Shown here: positions 1 to 9,013 of the stretch, one piece after another | Layout: the number at the start of each line of letters is the position of its first letter | How positions within the stretch are numbered: the first letter of the stretch is position 1 | Assembly (NCBI RefSeq): GCF_039652435.2 | Contig: NZ_CP190246.1 | Coordinates: 3,968,001-4,032,000, forward strand | Direction: 5' to 3' | DNA: 64,000 bases | DNA from: Niabella insulamsoli | Lineage (GTDB): Bacteria; Bacteroidota; Bacteroidia; Chitinophagales; Chitinophagaceae | Notes under the pieces: model-generated | What the model was told of the DNA's origin: nothing | Seen by the model: only the letters and a program-made list of their open reading frames with translations | Database searches by the model: none | Made by a program: the position numbers and the translations under genes

Positions 1-1074
1 ATCGCCAACGGCGGAACCGTTTTTTACCAGTACCGGCAAGAGCATTTTGCCGGCATTTATTATAAAGACGAAACCGGGAATTACCTGGTGATCGAATCCG
101 CAGTTAATAAATACGGTGGCGAGATCATCAGGCAACTGGGTTATATCCTTATCATCACGCTGGTGGCTTCGGTGATTATCATTTATAGCGTCGGGATGTA
201 TTTTTCTCAGAAAACCTTTCAGCCTTTCCGGTATATCACCGAGCGGGTGCGAGCGATAAGTGAGGGCAATCTTCATCTACGCCTCAAAAGACCTGAAGGC
301 AGCGATGAACTGGGTTCGCTGATCGACACTTTCAATATTATGTTGGATAAGCTTTCTACAGCTTTTGAGGCGCAAAACAATTTTGTAAGCCACGCATCTC
401 ACGAGTTTCGTACACCGCTTACTTCGATTATTGCAGAAGCGGACTATGCATTAACGCGCGACCGGAACGTGGAAGACTATAAACAAAGCCTTACCAATAT
501 TATTCAGCAGGCAGAAAAATTGCAACGCCTGACCAAAGGACTGCTGGCGCTGGCTCAGTCGGGCTTTGATGGGAAGACCCAACGCTGGGAACGGATCAGG
601 CTCGATGAATTGTTATTTAGAATCAGGGAAAATGTGACGGATGTGGAACCCGATAACCAGGTATCTATTTTTCTACCCGACCTTCCCGAACAGGAAAGCG
701 AGATCAGCGTATATGGCAACGAAGAGCTGCTGAAAGTTGCGTTGGACAACATTGTATTAAATGCCTGTAAATACTCGGGCAACGCGCCCGTGAGCATCGA
801 ATTAAAGCTCGCCCGCGACAAGGCTATTATCATTGTGACGGATAAGGGGATTGGTATTCCTGTGAACGAAGTAAAATATATTTATGACCCTTTTTTCCGC
901 GCTTCTAATACGGGAAGATTTGAAGGTTATGGCATTGGCATGCCTTTAACAAGAAATATCATTCGGATGCACAGGGGCAGCATCGACGTCGTATCTGCTG
1001 AAAACCAGGGAACTACAATTAAGATTTCACTTCCAATTGTTAACGATCCGGAAAAGTTATTAAAAACCGATTAA
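1..1074 (+). CDS. Sensor histidine kinase, 5' end missing
   Basis: The reading frame is open from the first base, so the gene begins outside the window; a GTG at 88 is only an internal codon. The visible part has a short extracytoplasmic stretch, a membrane helix (about residues 17-40 counted from that GTG), a HAMP linker, then a HisKA box SHASHEFRTPLTSI with the phospho-acceptor His near residue 105. An ATPase domain follows with N box (NACKYS), G1 (DKGIGI) and G2 (GYGIGMPL). These are the parts of an inner-membrane two-component kinase that autophosphorylates and passes phosphate to a response regulator. The partner is probably encoded upstream, outside the window. The signal sensed cannot be read from the sequence. 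Confidence 0.93.
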   Translation: MANGGTVFYQYRQEHFAGIYYKDETGNYLVIESAVNKYGGEIIRQLGYILIITLVASVIIIYSVGMYFSQKTFQPFRYITERVRAISEGNLHLRLKRPEGSDELGSLIDTFNIMLDKLSTAFEAQNNFVSHASHEFRTPLTSIIAEADYALTRDRNVEDYKQSLTNIIQQAEKLQRLTKGLLALAQSGFDGKTQRWERIRLDELLFRIRENVTDVEPDNQVSIFLPDLPEQESEISVYGNEELLKVALDNIVLNACKYSGNAPVSIELKLARDKAIIIVTDKGIGIPVNEVKYIYDPFFRASNTGRFEGYGIGMPLTRNIIRMHRGSIDVVSAENQGTTIKISLPIVNDPEKLLKTD

Positions 1075-1191
1075 AATTTTAAAGTCGTTTTAATACCATT
1101 CTAATACTATTCTAACTATAATCTAACTTGAGTCTTAAGCCCTTTTAATGCCTCTGCCGCAGTTTTGCTGTATCATTTAAAACAGCATACT

Positions 1192-1680
1192 ATGGTAAAT
1201 ATTTTAATTCCAACCGACTTCTCTCAAGCTTCTTTCCGCCTGGCGGAACAAACCGTGAAAACCCTGAACCAGGAAGTAAACATCATTTTGTTTCACATCT
1301 ATAAAATGCCAAATGGTATCAACGACCTGATTCGCAAGGAACCTCCTTATGCCGCGATGATGAACGATTCTTTCAGGCAGAATTGCAAATACCTGAAATA
1401 CAAATATCCTGATCTGATTAAAAAAATATGTTTTAAATACCTGACAGGAAATACGCAGGCGGTGTTTAACAATTTTACGGAAGCCAACGAAATTGATATG
1501 ATCGTTTGCCCGGACAATTATGTATTTACCAAAAGTCACCAATCAAGCCTGAACCCGGTTCCATTTTTCAAAAAAAGCAAGGTGACACTCTTGTCGAGCT
1601 TTGTGAACCGTATGGATAAACCCGCTGTAAAAGAGGAAACAAATGTTGCTATAGCAGACGTAGCGCTCGCAAGCGCCTGA
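1192..1680 (+). CDS. Universal stress protein-like (UspA family)
   Basis: This is a 162-residue protein opening MVNILIPTDFS, the first strand and Asp of the UspA fold, with a second strand around NIILFHIYK. The usual C-terminal ATP-binding glycine motif is not obvious, so this may be a non-nucleotide-binding, divergent member. A TTG nine codons upstream keeps the frame open, but the ATG at 1192 places the canonical N-terminus correctly and is preferred. It sits between the kinase and the bestrophin gene on the same strand. Function beyond stress-type fold is inference. Confidence 0.7.
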   Translation: MVNILIPTDFSQASFRLAEQTVKTLNQEVNIILFHIYKMPNGINDLIRKEPPYAAMMNDSFRQNCKYLKYKYPDLIKKICFKYLTGNTQAVFNNFTEANEIDMIVCPDNYVFTKSHQSSLNPVPFFKKSKVTLLSSFVNRMDKPAVKEETNVAIADVALASA

Positions 1681-1739
1681 CAGGGATTATAGCCTGATAA
1701 AAGAAACGAGCACTGCTTATCAACCTAAAAAATACAAAT

Positions 1740-2747
1740 ATGTTACTGAAAAAAAATATACCGTTCAAATATGTATTTGGCAAAATCAAATATGAGATTA
1801 TTGCCATCGCAATTTACGCGACCATTATAGCCGTGCTTTACAGTTATTCGCATCTGACGAGAATCACGATCCCCTTGGCAGTGCCTGCCGTTTTGGGAAC
1901 AGTCATCTCGCTTTTATTAGGCTTCCGAAGCAACCAGGCCTACGACAGGTGGTGGGAAGCAAGGCATATTTGGGGCGCCATCGTAAACGACTCCAGAAGC
2001 CTGGCAAGGCAGGTGCTTAGCTTCACCTACGATAATTATCATAGTGAAGAAGTGCAGGTGTTCAGACAAAGAATCATCAATCGCCAGATTGGCTGGTGCT
2101 ATGCGCTGGGCCGCCACCTAAGAAATCAGAATGCCTTAAAGGGGCTTGAAAAATATATCAGCAAAGAAGAATTCGACGCCATCAGCGATATTGAAAACAC
2201 ACCGACCGCTTTGTTGGACAATATGGGATCCGACCTGCATCTGGCGCTCGATAAGGGCTGGATCAACAGCTATCAGCAGGTAGAACTTGACCGAACGCTA
2301 TCGCGCCTCACGGACGCGATGGGAAAATGTGAAAGAATCAAAAACACAGTCTTTCCGCATACTTACAGCCTGTATATCCACTTATCGCTGATGCTGTTTA
2401 TCGGACTCCTTCCTTTTGGCGTTATCGAGTATTTCGGATATGTGGAAGTTCCCCTGGTGGTAGCCATTTCCGCATCATTCTTACTGATTGAGAAAATGGC
2501 GATTCACCTCCAGGATCCGTTTGAAAACAAGCCAACTGATACGCCAATGACGACTATTGCACGCGGAATTGAAAAAAATCTTACGCAATTATACGGTAAG
2601 AGCACGTTGCATAAAACACAAAAGAAGAAAGCTCCGGCTTATAACGCCGTTGCTGACCTTTTGCCGGCAGGTAAAAACGGCGTCGATCAGGAACTTGCAG
2701 AAGTTTCTTCCGTTTATGTCTCCAGCAAAAAATATTTCATATTATAA
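1740..2747 (+). CDS. Bestrophin-family anion channel
   Basis: This 335-residue membrane protein has the bestrophin (formerly UPF0187) signature. Hydrophobic helices near residues 20-65 are followed by GFRSNQAYDRWWEAR, the conserved RSNxAYxRWWEAR block, and there is another helix pair around residues 215-250. The sequence PFENKPTDTPMTT matches the conserved acidic DPFE/D-P region near the cytosolic neck. Bacterial members form pentameric ion channels in the inner membrane. It lies 59 bp after the Usp-like gene and is followed by a hairpin terminator. Full length for the family. Confidence 0.9.
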   Translation: MLLKKNIPFKYVFGKIKYEIIAIAIYATIIAVLYSYSHLTRITIPLAVPAVLGTVISLLLGFRSNQAYDRWWEARHIWGAIVNDSRSLARQVLSFTYDNYHSEEVQVFRQRIINRQIGWCYALGRHLRNQNALKGLEKYISKEEFDAISDIENTPTALLDNMGSDLHLALDKGWINSYQQVELDRTLSRLTDAMGKCERIKNTVFPHTYSLYIHLSLMLFIGLLPFGVIEYFGYVEVPLVVAISASFLLIEKMAIHLQDPFENKPTDTPMTTIARGIEKNLTQLYGKSTLHKTQKKKAPAYNAVADLLPAGKNGVDQELAEVSSVYVSSKKYFIL

Positions 2748-2769
2748 GTCCGAATAAAGATCAGAAAAA

Positions 2770-2806
2770 AGAACGGGGGCCTCTTGGGGTCCCGTTTCTA
2801 CTTTTT
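2770..2806 (+). terminator. Intrinsic terminator after the bestrophin gene
   Basis: AACGGG at 2772-2777 pairs with CCCGTT at 2791-2796 around a GC-rich loop, and is followed by a T-rich stretch (CTACTTTTT). It starts 23 bp after the bestrophin stop. Confidence 0.7.
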
Positions 2807-3460
2807 AGAAAATTTCCATTAAAAAAAGCATCGTGTTCAGGGCAAACTGAATCAGTAAAACTAAGTCAACTTGCTTGAAACCCGATGCTTTTAATAGCTT
2901 TTGCTTTGTCTTATCCTGCAAGCATTGGCTTTACTACTATACAAAGTTAATAACCCATCCGCGCGCCTGATAAGTGGCAAGGCATCCGCTCCTTTTTTTG
3001 CCTGAGCATTGTTCAACACAGTTTACGTCATAACAACTCATTGATACTGTAAGCATCCTGATTATTGCCTGGTTTGTAAACCCAAGGTTTTACGCCGCCC
3101 GGCTTTTACAACCTACATCAACAATGGGTAAGCTTCCGCCATCTTTTTTAATTACAAATTGCATTTAAGCCGATAGCTTCATCTCACATTTGTCAAAGAG
3201 GAGTTGTAAAATTGCCCGTTTCAGATATTCCGTTAAACTTTTCAATTTAAAGGAAACAAATTCATCAACGGTGCAATATGAATATACGATCTAAAGGATA
3301 CGGTTTCCAAATATTTCGGCTGTTTAATAAGCACCTGTTGTAAACAGGCTTATACACAATGAGCCACAGTCAAATCCACACAATAAGTCGCAAATGCAGG
3401 CTTTATACACATTGCTATGCACGTTTGGCTTCCCAAAGATTTCTATTTAACCACCATTCC
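2807..3460. other. Long intergenic region without a convincing gene
   Basis: About 650 bp contain no credible reading frame on either strand. One visible structure is a 10-bp inverted repeat, AAAAGCATCG at 2824-2833 and CGATGCTTTT at 2883-2892, separated by 49 bases. The second arm is followed by AATAGCTTTTGC. Nothing else recognisable (no tRNA, IS end or array) was seen. Confidence 0.5.
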
Positions 3461-3486
3461 AAAAAAAAACACGGAAAAATTCCGGG
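3461..3486 (-). terminator. Intrinsic terminator of the minus-strand gene at 3511
   Basis: Read on the minus strand, CGGAA-TTT-TTCCG forms a short stem followed immediately by TG and a run of nine to ten T. It lies 25 bp after the stop of the 461-residue secreted protein. Confidence 0.75.
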
Positions 3487-3510
3487 TTTGTAGTATAAAA
3501 TTCCAATATG

Positions 3511-4896
3511 TTAATCCGCGCGATAAGCAGTAATAACTTTTGAAGTAGATTGTGTTCCATCTTTGTCAACCTGCACAATCCTTACATACAGTTTTGAGTC
3601 CTTATCGATGTCTACCTGGGCATTGTCTTTTGCACAAGAGGAAATCATCGCTCCCGACGATGCTATAATCAACAGCGAAAACAATATTTTGTTTTTTCTG
3701 GAGAACAATAGCACAAAAGCTAATGAAAATAAAGAGATGGCCATCAGGCCTAAGTTGCCTTCGATCGATTTTGAGAAGGAATAATAAATCGTATTGTCAG
3801 AATTGCCCCCCTCAGCTTTGGTTGCCACCGATCCAATTTTCACGAACTCCTTACCGTCTTTTGAGGCTTCGATATCAAAGCGGCTGTTGTTTTGTTCTGA
3901 AAGCGTACTCCAGTTTACGATAAGGGCTTGGCCCTGAATTTTGGCGTCAATAGGCCCAAATTCGATCGGAAGCACGGTTTGTGAGGGAAAATAAGATGTG
4001 GCAAGGTCTCCGATATTATCCGGGTCAACGGCGTTGATGAATGAGGCAGTAAAGGCGCCGCTGCCATCTTTCACGATACGATAAACGCCCCCATCGGTAC
4101 TTCCTCCGGAATTCTGTACCGCTGTATAAAAATTGCCATTCGACGCCATGGCCAAGCCTACTACCAGTCCGGTAAAAGGTGTTCCGCCGGGGCCTACTAC
4201 GTTCAGCACTTCATCCATTTCCGTGGTGCCACCGGCGGTCGTGGAAAGGGTTCCGGCGGCAGCGTAACAAAGAACTGCCTGGCCGCCTACCTGATCCTGA
4301 TTTACCAAAGCATACAAATTACCCTGACCGTCAAAGGCAATATCCCCATTTTTGAAATTACCGGCAGGAGGCACGCCGTTTAATGTGATGGTGCCGAGCG
4401 GCTCATAAGTTGACATTCCTGTACCAGCTGTTGGCAGGAACCTGCCAAAATACACAACTCCCGTTGTTACTTCTGTAGCGGCGAGATAAATATATCCGTT
4501 GGGCGCTGCTGCCAGCCGGCGGAAGGTCACGTCCTCTGTGCTCGACCCGTTAACATCTACATTAGAGATTATCGCCGTGGAAGCAGTTGGAGCCGTGCTG
4601 CCGGAGGTAGGCGTTTCAAAAGCCTGAATCGCGCTGACGCTAAATAGTCCGCTATTATTATTTGCTTCAATGAGATAATAGAGGTACCCGTCATTTGCAA
4701 GCGCCAAACCCGAGCTCACCGGCGAGGTGCCGTAAAGGGCGCCAACAGTTGCCGAAGTGCCGGTACTGGGATCAACGCCAGTCATTTGCCTTATGCCAGG
4801 CGTGGCAAAATTGTTAACAGTATAAATAGTGTCGCCTTGAGCAGTAGCTTGCAGCATGCTAAACAGCAGACTTAGGATAAAAATAGTCGTTCTCAT
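3511..4896 (-). CDS. Secreted protein with propeller-like N-part and membrane insertion
   Basis: This 461-residue protein has a signal peptide (MRTTIFILSLLFSMLQATAQ). Residues 20-310 are rich in Gly/Thr and recur around short motifs such as GYLYYL, GYIYLA, GNLYAL and GNFYTA, which suggests a beta-propeller. A Bacteroidota-type C-terminal beta-sandwich then starts at LPIEFG and includes LIVNWSTLSEQNNSRFDIE and ends with YVRIVQVDKDGTQSTSKV. Unusually, two hydrophobic segments (LMAISLFSLAFVLLF and ILFSLLIIASSGAMISSC) interrupt this sandwich between strands. It is 11 bp downstream of the DUF418 gene, so probably co-transcribed with it. Function unknown. Confidence 0.75.
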   Translation of the reverse strand: MRTTIFILSLLFSMLQATAQGDTIYTVNNFATPGIRQMTGVDPSTGTSATVGALYGTSPVSSGLALANDGYLYYLIEANNNSGLFSVSAIQAFETPTSGSTAPTASTAIISNVDVNGSSTEDVTFRRLAAAPNGYIYLAATEVTTGVVYFGRFLPTAGTGMSTYEPLGTITLNGVPPAGNFKNGDIAFDGQGNLYALVNQDQVGGQAVLCYAAAGTLSTTAGGTTEMDEVLNVVGPGGTPFTGLVVGLAMASNGNFYTAVQNSGGSTDGGVYRIVKDGSGAFTASFINAVDPDNIGDLATSYFPSQTVLPIEFGPIDAKIQGQALIVNWSTLSEQNNSRFDIEASKDGKEFVKIGSVATKAEGGNSDNTIYYSFSKSIEGNLGLMAISLFSLAFVLLFSRKNKILFSLLIIASSGAMISSCAKDNAQVDIDKDSKLYVRIVQVDKDGTQSTSKVITAYRAD

Positions 4897-4907
4897 GAAT
4901 TTTGAAT

Positions 4908-6116
4908 TTAGATATTTTTAATATTATAATCCGGAATGGGCCTATTGCCGGATTTTATCTGAAAAAAAATCGATGTGGCGCGGCGCCATATATATTCCGC
5001 CGGCCCATAATTACGTTGTTGCAGCCATATATTTGAAAAAATAACCTGATAGACAATCATCGTAAAACAAACCACTACGAGGTATGTAGAAGATAGCGTA
5101 TCTCCCAAATCAAAACCAAAGGGCGCAAACAAAATACCCCCCACCAGGGATTGAAATAGATAATTGGATAAACTCATGCGCCCATATGCGTTGAGGTGAG
5201 CCGTGTACATCGCAATCGTTTTTTCATAGAAAGAAACAAATATCATGACATACAACGCCGCCACGCACAAATTAATCCAATTTGATAAAATAATGTCCAG
5301 CTTTTGGGCCTGGTAGCTGTCTCCAACCATCAGGTGACTGATCGAAAAGCAAAAAATACCTATAAAAAGTGGAATATAGAGGTATCGCAAGGCGGCTCTT
5401 CCCTCCGCGATCAACCTTAATAAAAATCCCTTTTTGCCAACATAAAAGCCTAATAACATTAATCCAATCGTTTGAGCCAACCTGCCCGATTCCAGAGACC
5501 AGATAAACGCCGACAATTGGCCTTTGGTCAGATTCAACCAAATAGCCTCCCCCACCGAAACGCTTTTAAGCGCTGTATCCAGATCGTGTTTTAACGCACC
5601 GGAAGATACAACTGAAAGAGGGTTTCCTTTGGTCATCAAATCTGTTACCATCGCTATCCATTCGATTGGTTGCAGTAAGAAAAACAAAGCAATAAAAAGC
5701 AGCCACCGCGACCGCACCCGAATGACGGGAAGGATGAGCAGGCCAACGATAGCGTAAAGCAGCAGTATGTCTCCGCTGGGGAAGAAAATTGAGTTAAAGC
5801 AGGCAAATACTAAGAGTAAAAAAAGCCTTGCCGCCATATATTTTTGAAAACCCGATCCCTTACTTTTTTGCTGTAAAAAAAGAGAATATCCAAAGAGGAA
5901 GGCGAAAATGGCGTATGCTTTTCCGTAGAACAGGTGAAAATCGGCAAACTCTACCAAACGGTCCATTCGAACGACCAATCCGTCCGCTGCGTATTCGAAA
6001 GAATCATAATTATACCGGGTTAGGAAGTGTCGGAATGTAATGGCGATTAAGGAAAGTGCTCGCATACTGTCCAGGGCATTAATCCGGTTGTTTATATTTG
6101 CTTTTACATGTGGCAT
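4908..6116 (-). CDS. DUF418-family multipass membrane protein
   Basis: This is a 402-residue polytopic protein. The N-terminus INALDSMRALSLIAITFRHF resembles the LDxLRGxAL start of DUF418/YeiB proteins. The C-terminal block GRMSLSNYLFQS, then QQRNYGPAEYIWR, matches the DUF418 GRMxLTNYLxQS and YGPxEWLWR motifs. About ten hydrophobic helices are visible in between. Members are inner-membrane proteins of uncertain role, proposed to resemble acyltransferases. It is the first gene of a two-gene unit with the secreted protein at 3511. Confidence 0.88.
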   Translation of the reverse strand: MPHVKANINNRINALDSMRALSLIAITFRHFLTRYNYDSFEYAADGLVVRMDRLVEFADFHLFYGKAYAIFAFLFGYSLFLQQKSKGSGFQKYMAARLFLLLVFACFNSIFFPSGDILLLYAIVGLLILPVIRVRSRWLLFIALFFLLQPIEWIAMVTDLMTKGNPLSVVSSGALKHDLDTALKSVSVGEAIWLNLTKGQLSAFIWSLESGRLAQTIGLMLLGFYVGKKGFLLRLIAEGRAALRYLYIPLFIGIFCFSISHLMVGDSYQAQKLDIILSNWINLCVAALYVMIFVSFYEKTIAMYTAHLNAYGRMSLSNYLFQSLVGGILFAPFGFDLGDTLSSTYLVVVCFTMIVYQVIFSNIWLQQRNYGPAEYIWRRATSIFFQIKSGNRPIPDYNIKNI

Positions 6117-6268
6117 GAGGTTCAGAAAAGAGCTGCTAATGTTTTATAAAGTAACCGATAAAACAACGGGGCTTGAATATTTTTCGATGAATGGGCTTAT
6201 TTTTTTTATAAATTGGCACATTTTGTCGATGAACGCACACAATTTTTAACAAAGCAAGATAAAATAAA

Positions 6269-7057
6269 ATGCTCAAACTAGTCGCAATTGATCTGGATGG
6301 CTCTCTTTTAGACGATCAAAAAAACCTGCCTGAGGGCTTTTGGGAAACTGCAGCTACCCTTTTTCAAAAAAATGTGCACTTGGTCATCGCCAGTGGCCGG
6401 CCCTTTCACAATATTGCTTCCTTATTCGAACCCATCAAAGACCAGCTTTATTTTGCCTGCGACAACGGCAGCTATGTGGTGCATGGTAATGAAGAGTTGC
6501 TTGTCAATCAGTTGGCGGCGCCTGCTATCAAACAATTCATAGAAATATCACGTCCCATTCCCAATGTTTACCCGGTTTTGTGTAGCAAACACCTGGCTTA
6601 TATCGAAAACACCGAGCAGGAGTTTACCAGTCAGGCATTAAAATATTACCAGGAATACCGCACCGTGGACGACCTGACGAAGGTGGAGGACATTATTCTA
6701 AAAATATCCCTTTGTGACCTTGCCGGATCTGAAACTAACAGCTACCCATTTTACAAACAGTTTGAAGGCGATTTCAGGGTAGCGGTGGCCGGGCAAATCT
6801 GGCTGGACATTACCAACCGGGATGGCAGCAAAGGCACGGCTATCAAAGCTATTCAGGAACAGCTCAATGTGAGCCCGGAAGAGACCCTGGTCTTTGGCGA
6901 CTATTTAAACGACCTGGACATGATTCAAAACGCAGGTTATAGTTATGCCATGAAGAATGCGCACCCGACGATTCTAAAAGAAGCAAAATATATTACCGAT
7001 CGAACTAATAATGAAGGGGGTGTGATTCACACCATCCGTCAGCTATTTAAAATCTAA
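6269..7057 (+). CDS. HAD-superfamily phosphatase, Cof type
   Basis: This 262-residue protein has all four HAD motifs. Motif I is AIDLDGSLLDD (nucleophile and acid Asp 8 and 10), motif II VIASGRP, motif III the Lys in GSKGTAIKAI, and motif IV VFGDYLNDLDM. The large insert between motifs II and III is the cap of the Cof/YbiV class (C2B), which hydrolyses sugar or nucleotide phosphates in the cytosol. The exact substrate cannot be told from sequence. Its last four bases overlap the convergent end of the glycosyltransferase gene. Confidence 0.93.
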   Translation: MLKLVAIDLDGSLLDDQKNLPEGFWETAATLFQKNVHLVIASGRPFHNIASLFEPIKDQLYFACDNGSYVVHGNEELLVNQLAAPAIKQFIEISRPIPNVYPVLCSKHLAYIENTEQEFTSQALKYYQEYRTVDDLTKVEDIILKISLCDLAGSETNSYPFYKQFEGDFRVAVAGQIWLDITNRDGSKGTAIKAIQEQLNVSPEETLVFGDYLNDLDMIQNAGYSYAMKNAHPTILKEAKYITDRTNNEGGVIHTIRQLFKI

Positions 7058-8034
7058 GATTCAAATAGTTTTTTCATGCTTAGCGGGATGCTCTGACTGT
7101 AGTCACGCCGGATGGGCTTGTAATCTTCCATCCATTGTTTGAAGACCTCCGGAAAGTTATCGTTGATTTTATCCAGCGTCATAACGCCCATTTTACGCAG
7201 CGCAGCGGCGTTGCAACATTGTTCATATTGCCCCCGGATGGGTATTGCCATTATTTTTTTTCCCAGATGAATAGCTTCCGACGGCGTTTCAAAACCACCG
7301 CCGGTTATAATGGCGTGCGCATGGATCATGCTTTTATTAAACATCGCTTTCGATACCGGCTTAAAAAGGATATTGCCGACCCGGCGATCTTCCTTCGATT
7401 CGCGGCTGAAAATTTCAAAATGATGATCCTTAAATCCGGAAAATATTTCAATAAGCTGTGGCTCACAGTAGGAAGGCAGGTAAACCGTAATATGGCCTTC
7501 GTCGGTCGGTGTGGCTTCGAGTATTTCCTTTTTGATCACCGGCGTCACAATAAAATCGTCGTATGGCTCAAAATGCAGTCCTATATAACGGTCAGCCCGT
7601 GCATATTTTTTTAAAAGCCACTCGCCGGCCTTGCTTTTTTGCTCGGGGCGCGGCACATTCATCGATTGAAAACTGGCCTGGTGGCCAAAGTTCACAGAAG
7701 GTACTTTTTTAGCCTCGCAGGCGGCGGCGGTGATGTATTCATAATCATTAATCACCAGGTCATATTTCTCTACAGGCAATTGCTTAATTTCCTGTTTTAG
7801 GGATAGAAAATTGATCGATCGTGCAATTTTCCAATAATCGAGCGAACCGTTGCAGGTGTAATACAAACTCAGTCCCTTGCTGCGGTAAGTAATTGGGGCA
7901 TCCAGCTTCAAATTGCTGTTGTCACCGCTTAAAAAAATATCTACTTCCCCGTATTGCTGCAGATAAGGAAGCAGTTCCATACTTCTGCTGATATGGCCGT
8001 TTCCTGTGGCCTGGACGGCATAAAAAATCTTCAT
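7054..8034 (-). CDS. Glycosyltransferase, MurG/GT28-like
   Basis: This is a 326-residue soluble protein. The N-terminal MKIFYAVQATGNGHISRSMEL has the Gly-rich GxGHxxR acceptor loop of GT-B enzymes. The C-terminal ITGGGFETPSEAIHLGKKIMAIPIRGQ matches the GGxxTxxEAxxxGxPxxxxP donor-site pattern of GT28/MurG-like transferases. It lies 14 bp after the LpxH-like phosphoesterase gene and is probably co-transcribed with it, a pairing suggestive of lipid A or envelope glycolipid work (inference). Donor and acceptor are unknown. Confidence 0.8.
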   Translation of the reverse strand: MKIFYAVQATGNGHISRSMELLPYLQQYGEVDIFLSGDNSNLKLDAPITYRSKGLSLYYTCNGSLDYWKIARSINFLSLKQEIKQLPVEKYDLVINDYEYITAAACEAKKVPSVNFGHQASFQSMNVPRPEQKSKAGEWLLKKYARADRYIGLHFEPYDDFIVTPVIKKEILEATPTDEGHITVYLPSYCEPQLIEIFSGFKDHHFEIFSRESKEDRRVGNILFKPVSKAMFNKSMIHAHAIITGGGFETPSEAIHLGKKIMAIPIRGQYEQCCNAAALRKMGVMTLDKINDNFPEVFKQWMEDYKPIRRDYSQSIPLSMKKLFES

Positions 8035-8048
8035 GTTAATTTCTTAAA

Positions 8049-8885
8049 TTATTTGGCCAGAGAATGTAGGTAGAGCGCGATCTCGCTGGTTAAAACTTCC
8101 GTTTTGGGCACTTCACGGACTGGCTTTTCGGTCACTATTTCTTTTTCATCATAGGTATACAAGTGCCAATCTCCGTCATAATATTCCAAAGCTGTCATGT
8201 GTTCCACCCAATCACCCGAATTCAAATAGCAAACGGATCCGTTTTCATTGGTGATCACACGTTTTTTGGGTTGATGAATATGGCCGCAAATCACCGTATC
8301 AAAACGCTTTTCGATGGCAATTCCAGCGATCTTTTGTTCATATTCATCAATTTTTATAAATCGCCTATTGAACTGCTGCATAATAACTTTAGACAACGAC
8401 AATTTTTCTTTTCCAAAAAATTTTAATACAAAATTGACGGCTTTATTAAACCCCATAAGAATCGCATACCCATTACTGCCCAGCTTTCCGAGAAATTTGG
8501 CCTGTTTATAGGTCGTATGATCGAAGACATCTCCGTGAAAAATCCAGGTGCGTTTCCCGTTTACCTCGATCGCAATTTTGTCGGCCAGTAAAAAATTACC
8601 CAATTCGAGGTCGGAATATTTTCTGAAAGCGTCGTCGTGGTTGCCTGTAATATAAACTACGCGCGTGCCGCCGCTCAATTTGCTGAAAATTTCCTTGATT
8701 GCTGCGATATGCGCAGGCGGAAAATAGCGCTTGCTGAATTGCCATCCGTCAATAATGTCTCCGTTGAGAATCAACAGGCGGGGATCCACACTTTTTAAAT
8801 AGGTAGCGAACTCTTTTGCTTTGGAGGCATAGGTTCCCAGGTGTAAGTCGGAAGCAACTACCACTTCTACCGGTCTTTTATTCAT
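8049..8885 (-). CDS. UDP-2,3-diacylglucosamine diphosphatase-like metallophosphoesterase
   Basis: This 278-residue protein carries the calcineurin-like metal-site motifs in order: VASDLHLG (DxH), LNGDIIDGW (GDxxD), ITGNHDD (GNHD), FHGDVFDH and CGHIHQP (GHxH). The HGD...GHxH spacing and the basic middle region (residues about 150-195) fit the LpxH-type diphosphatases of Bacteroidota, which cleave UDP-2,3-diacylglucosamine in lipid A synthesis. A general metallophosphoesterase role is possible. It is first in a two-gene unit with the glycosyltransferase. Confidence 0.85.
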   Translation of the reverse strand: MNKRPVEVVVASDLHLGTYASKAKEFATYLKSVDPRLLILNGDIIDGWQFSKRYFPPAHIAAIKEIFSKLSGGTRVVYITGNHDDAFRKYSDLELGNFLLADKIAIEVNGKRTWIFHGDVFDHTTYKQAKFLGKLGSNGYAILMGFNKAVNFVLKFFGKEKLSLSKVIMQQFNRRFIKIDEYEQKIAGIAIEKRFDTVICGHIHQPKKRVITNENGSVCYLNSGDWVEHMTALEYYDGDWHLYTYDEKEIVTEKPVREVPKTEVLTSEIALYLHSLAK

Positions 8886-9013
8886 GGTTTTTAGAGTTTA
8901 TCAAAACTCCGCCACTTGTTTAACCTAATTGTTATGATAGTGTTAGCTGATTGTTATGAATGCAAATGTCATCGCCTGCGGGCGAAAAATACCATTTGGT
9001 AATACAAGCAAGT

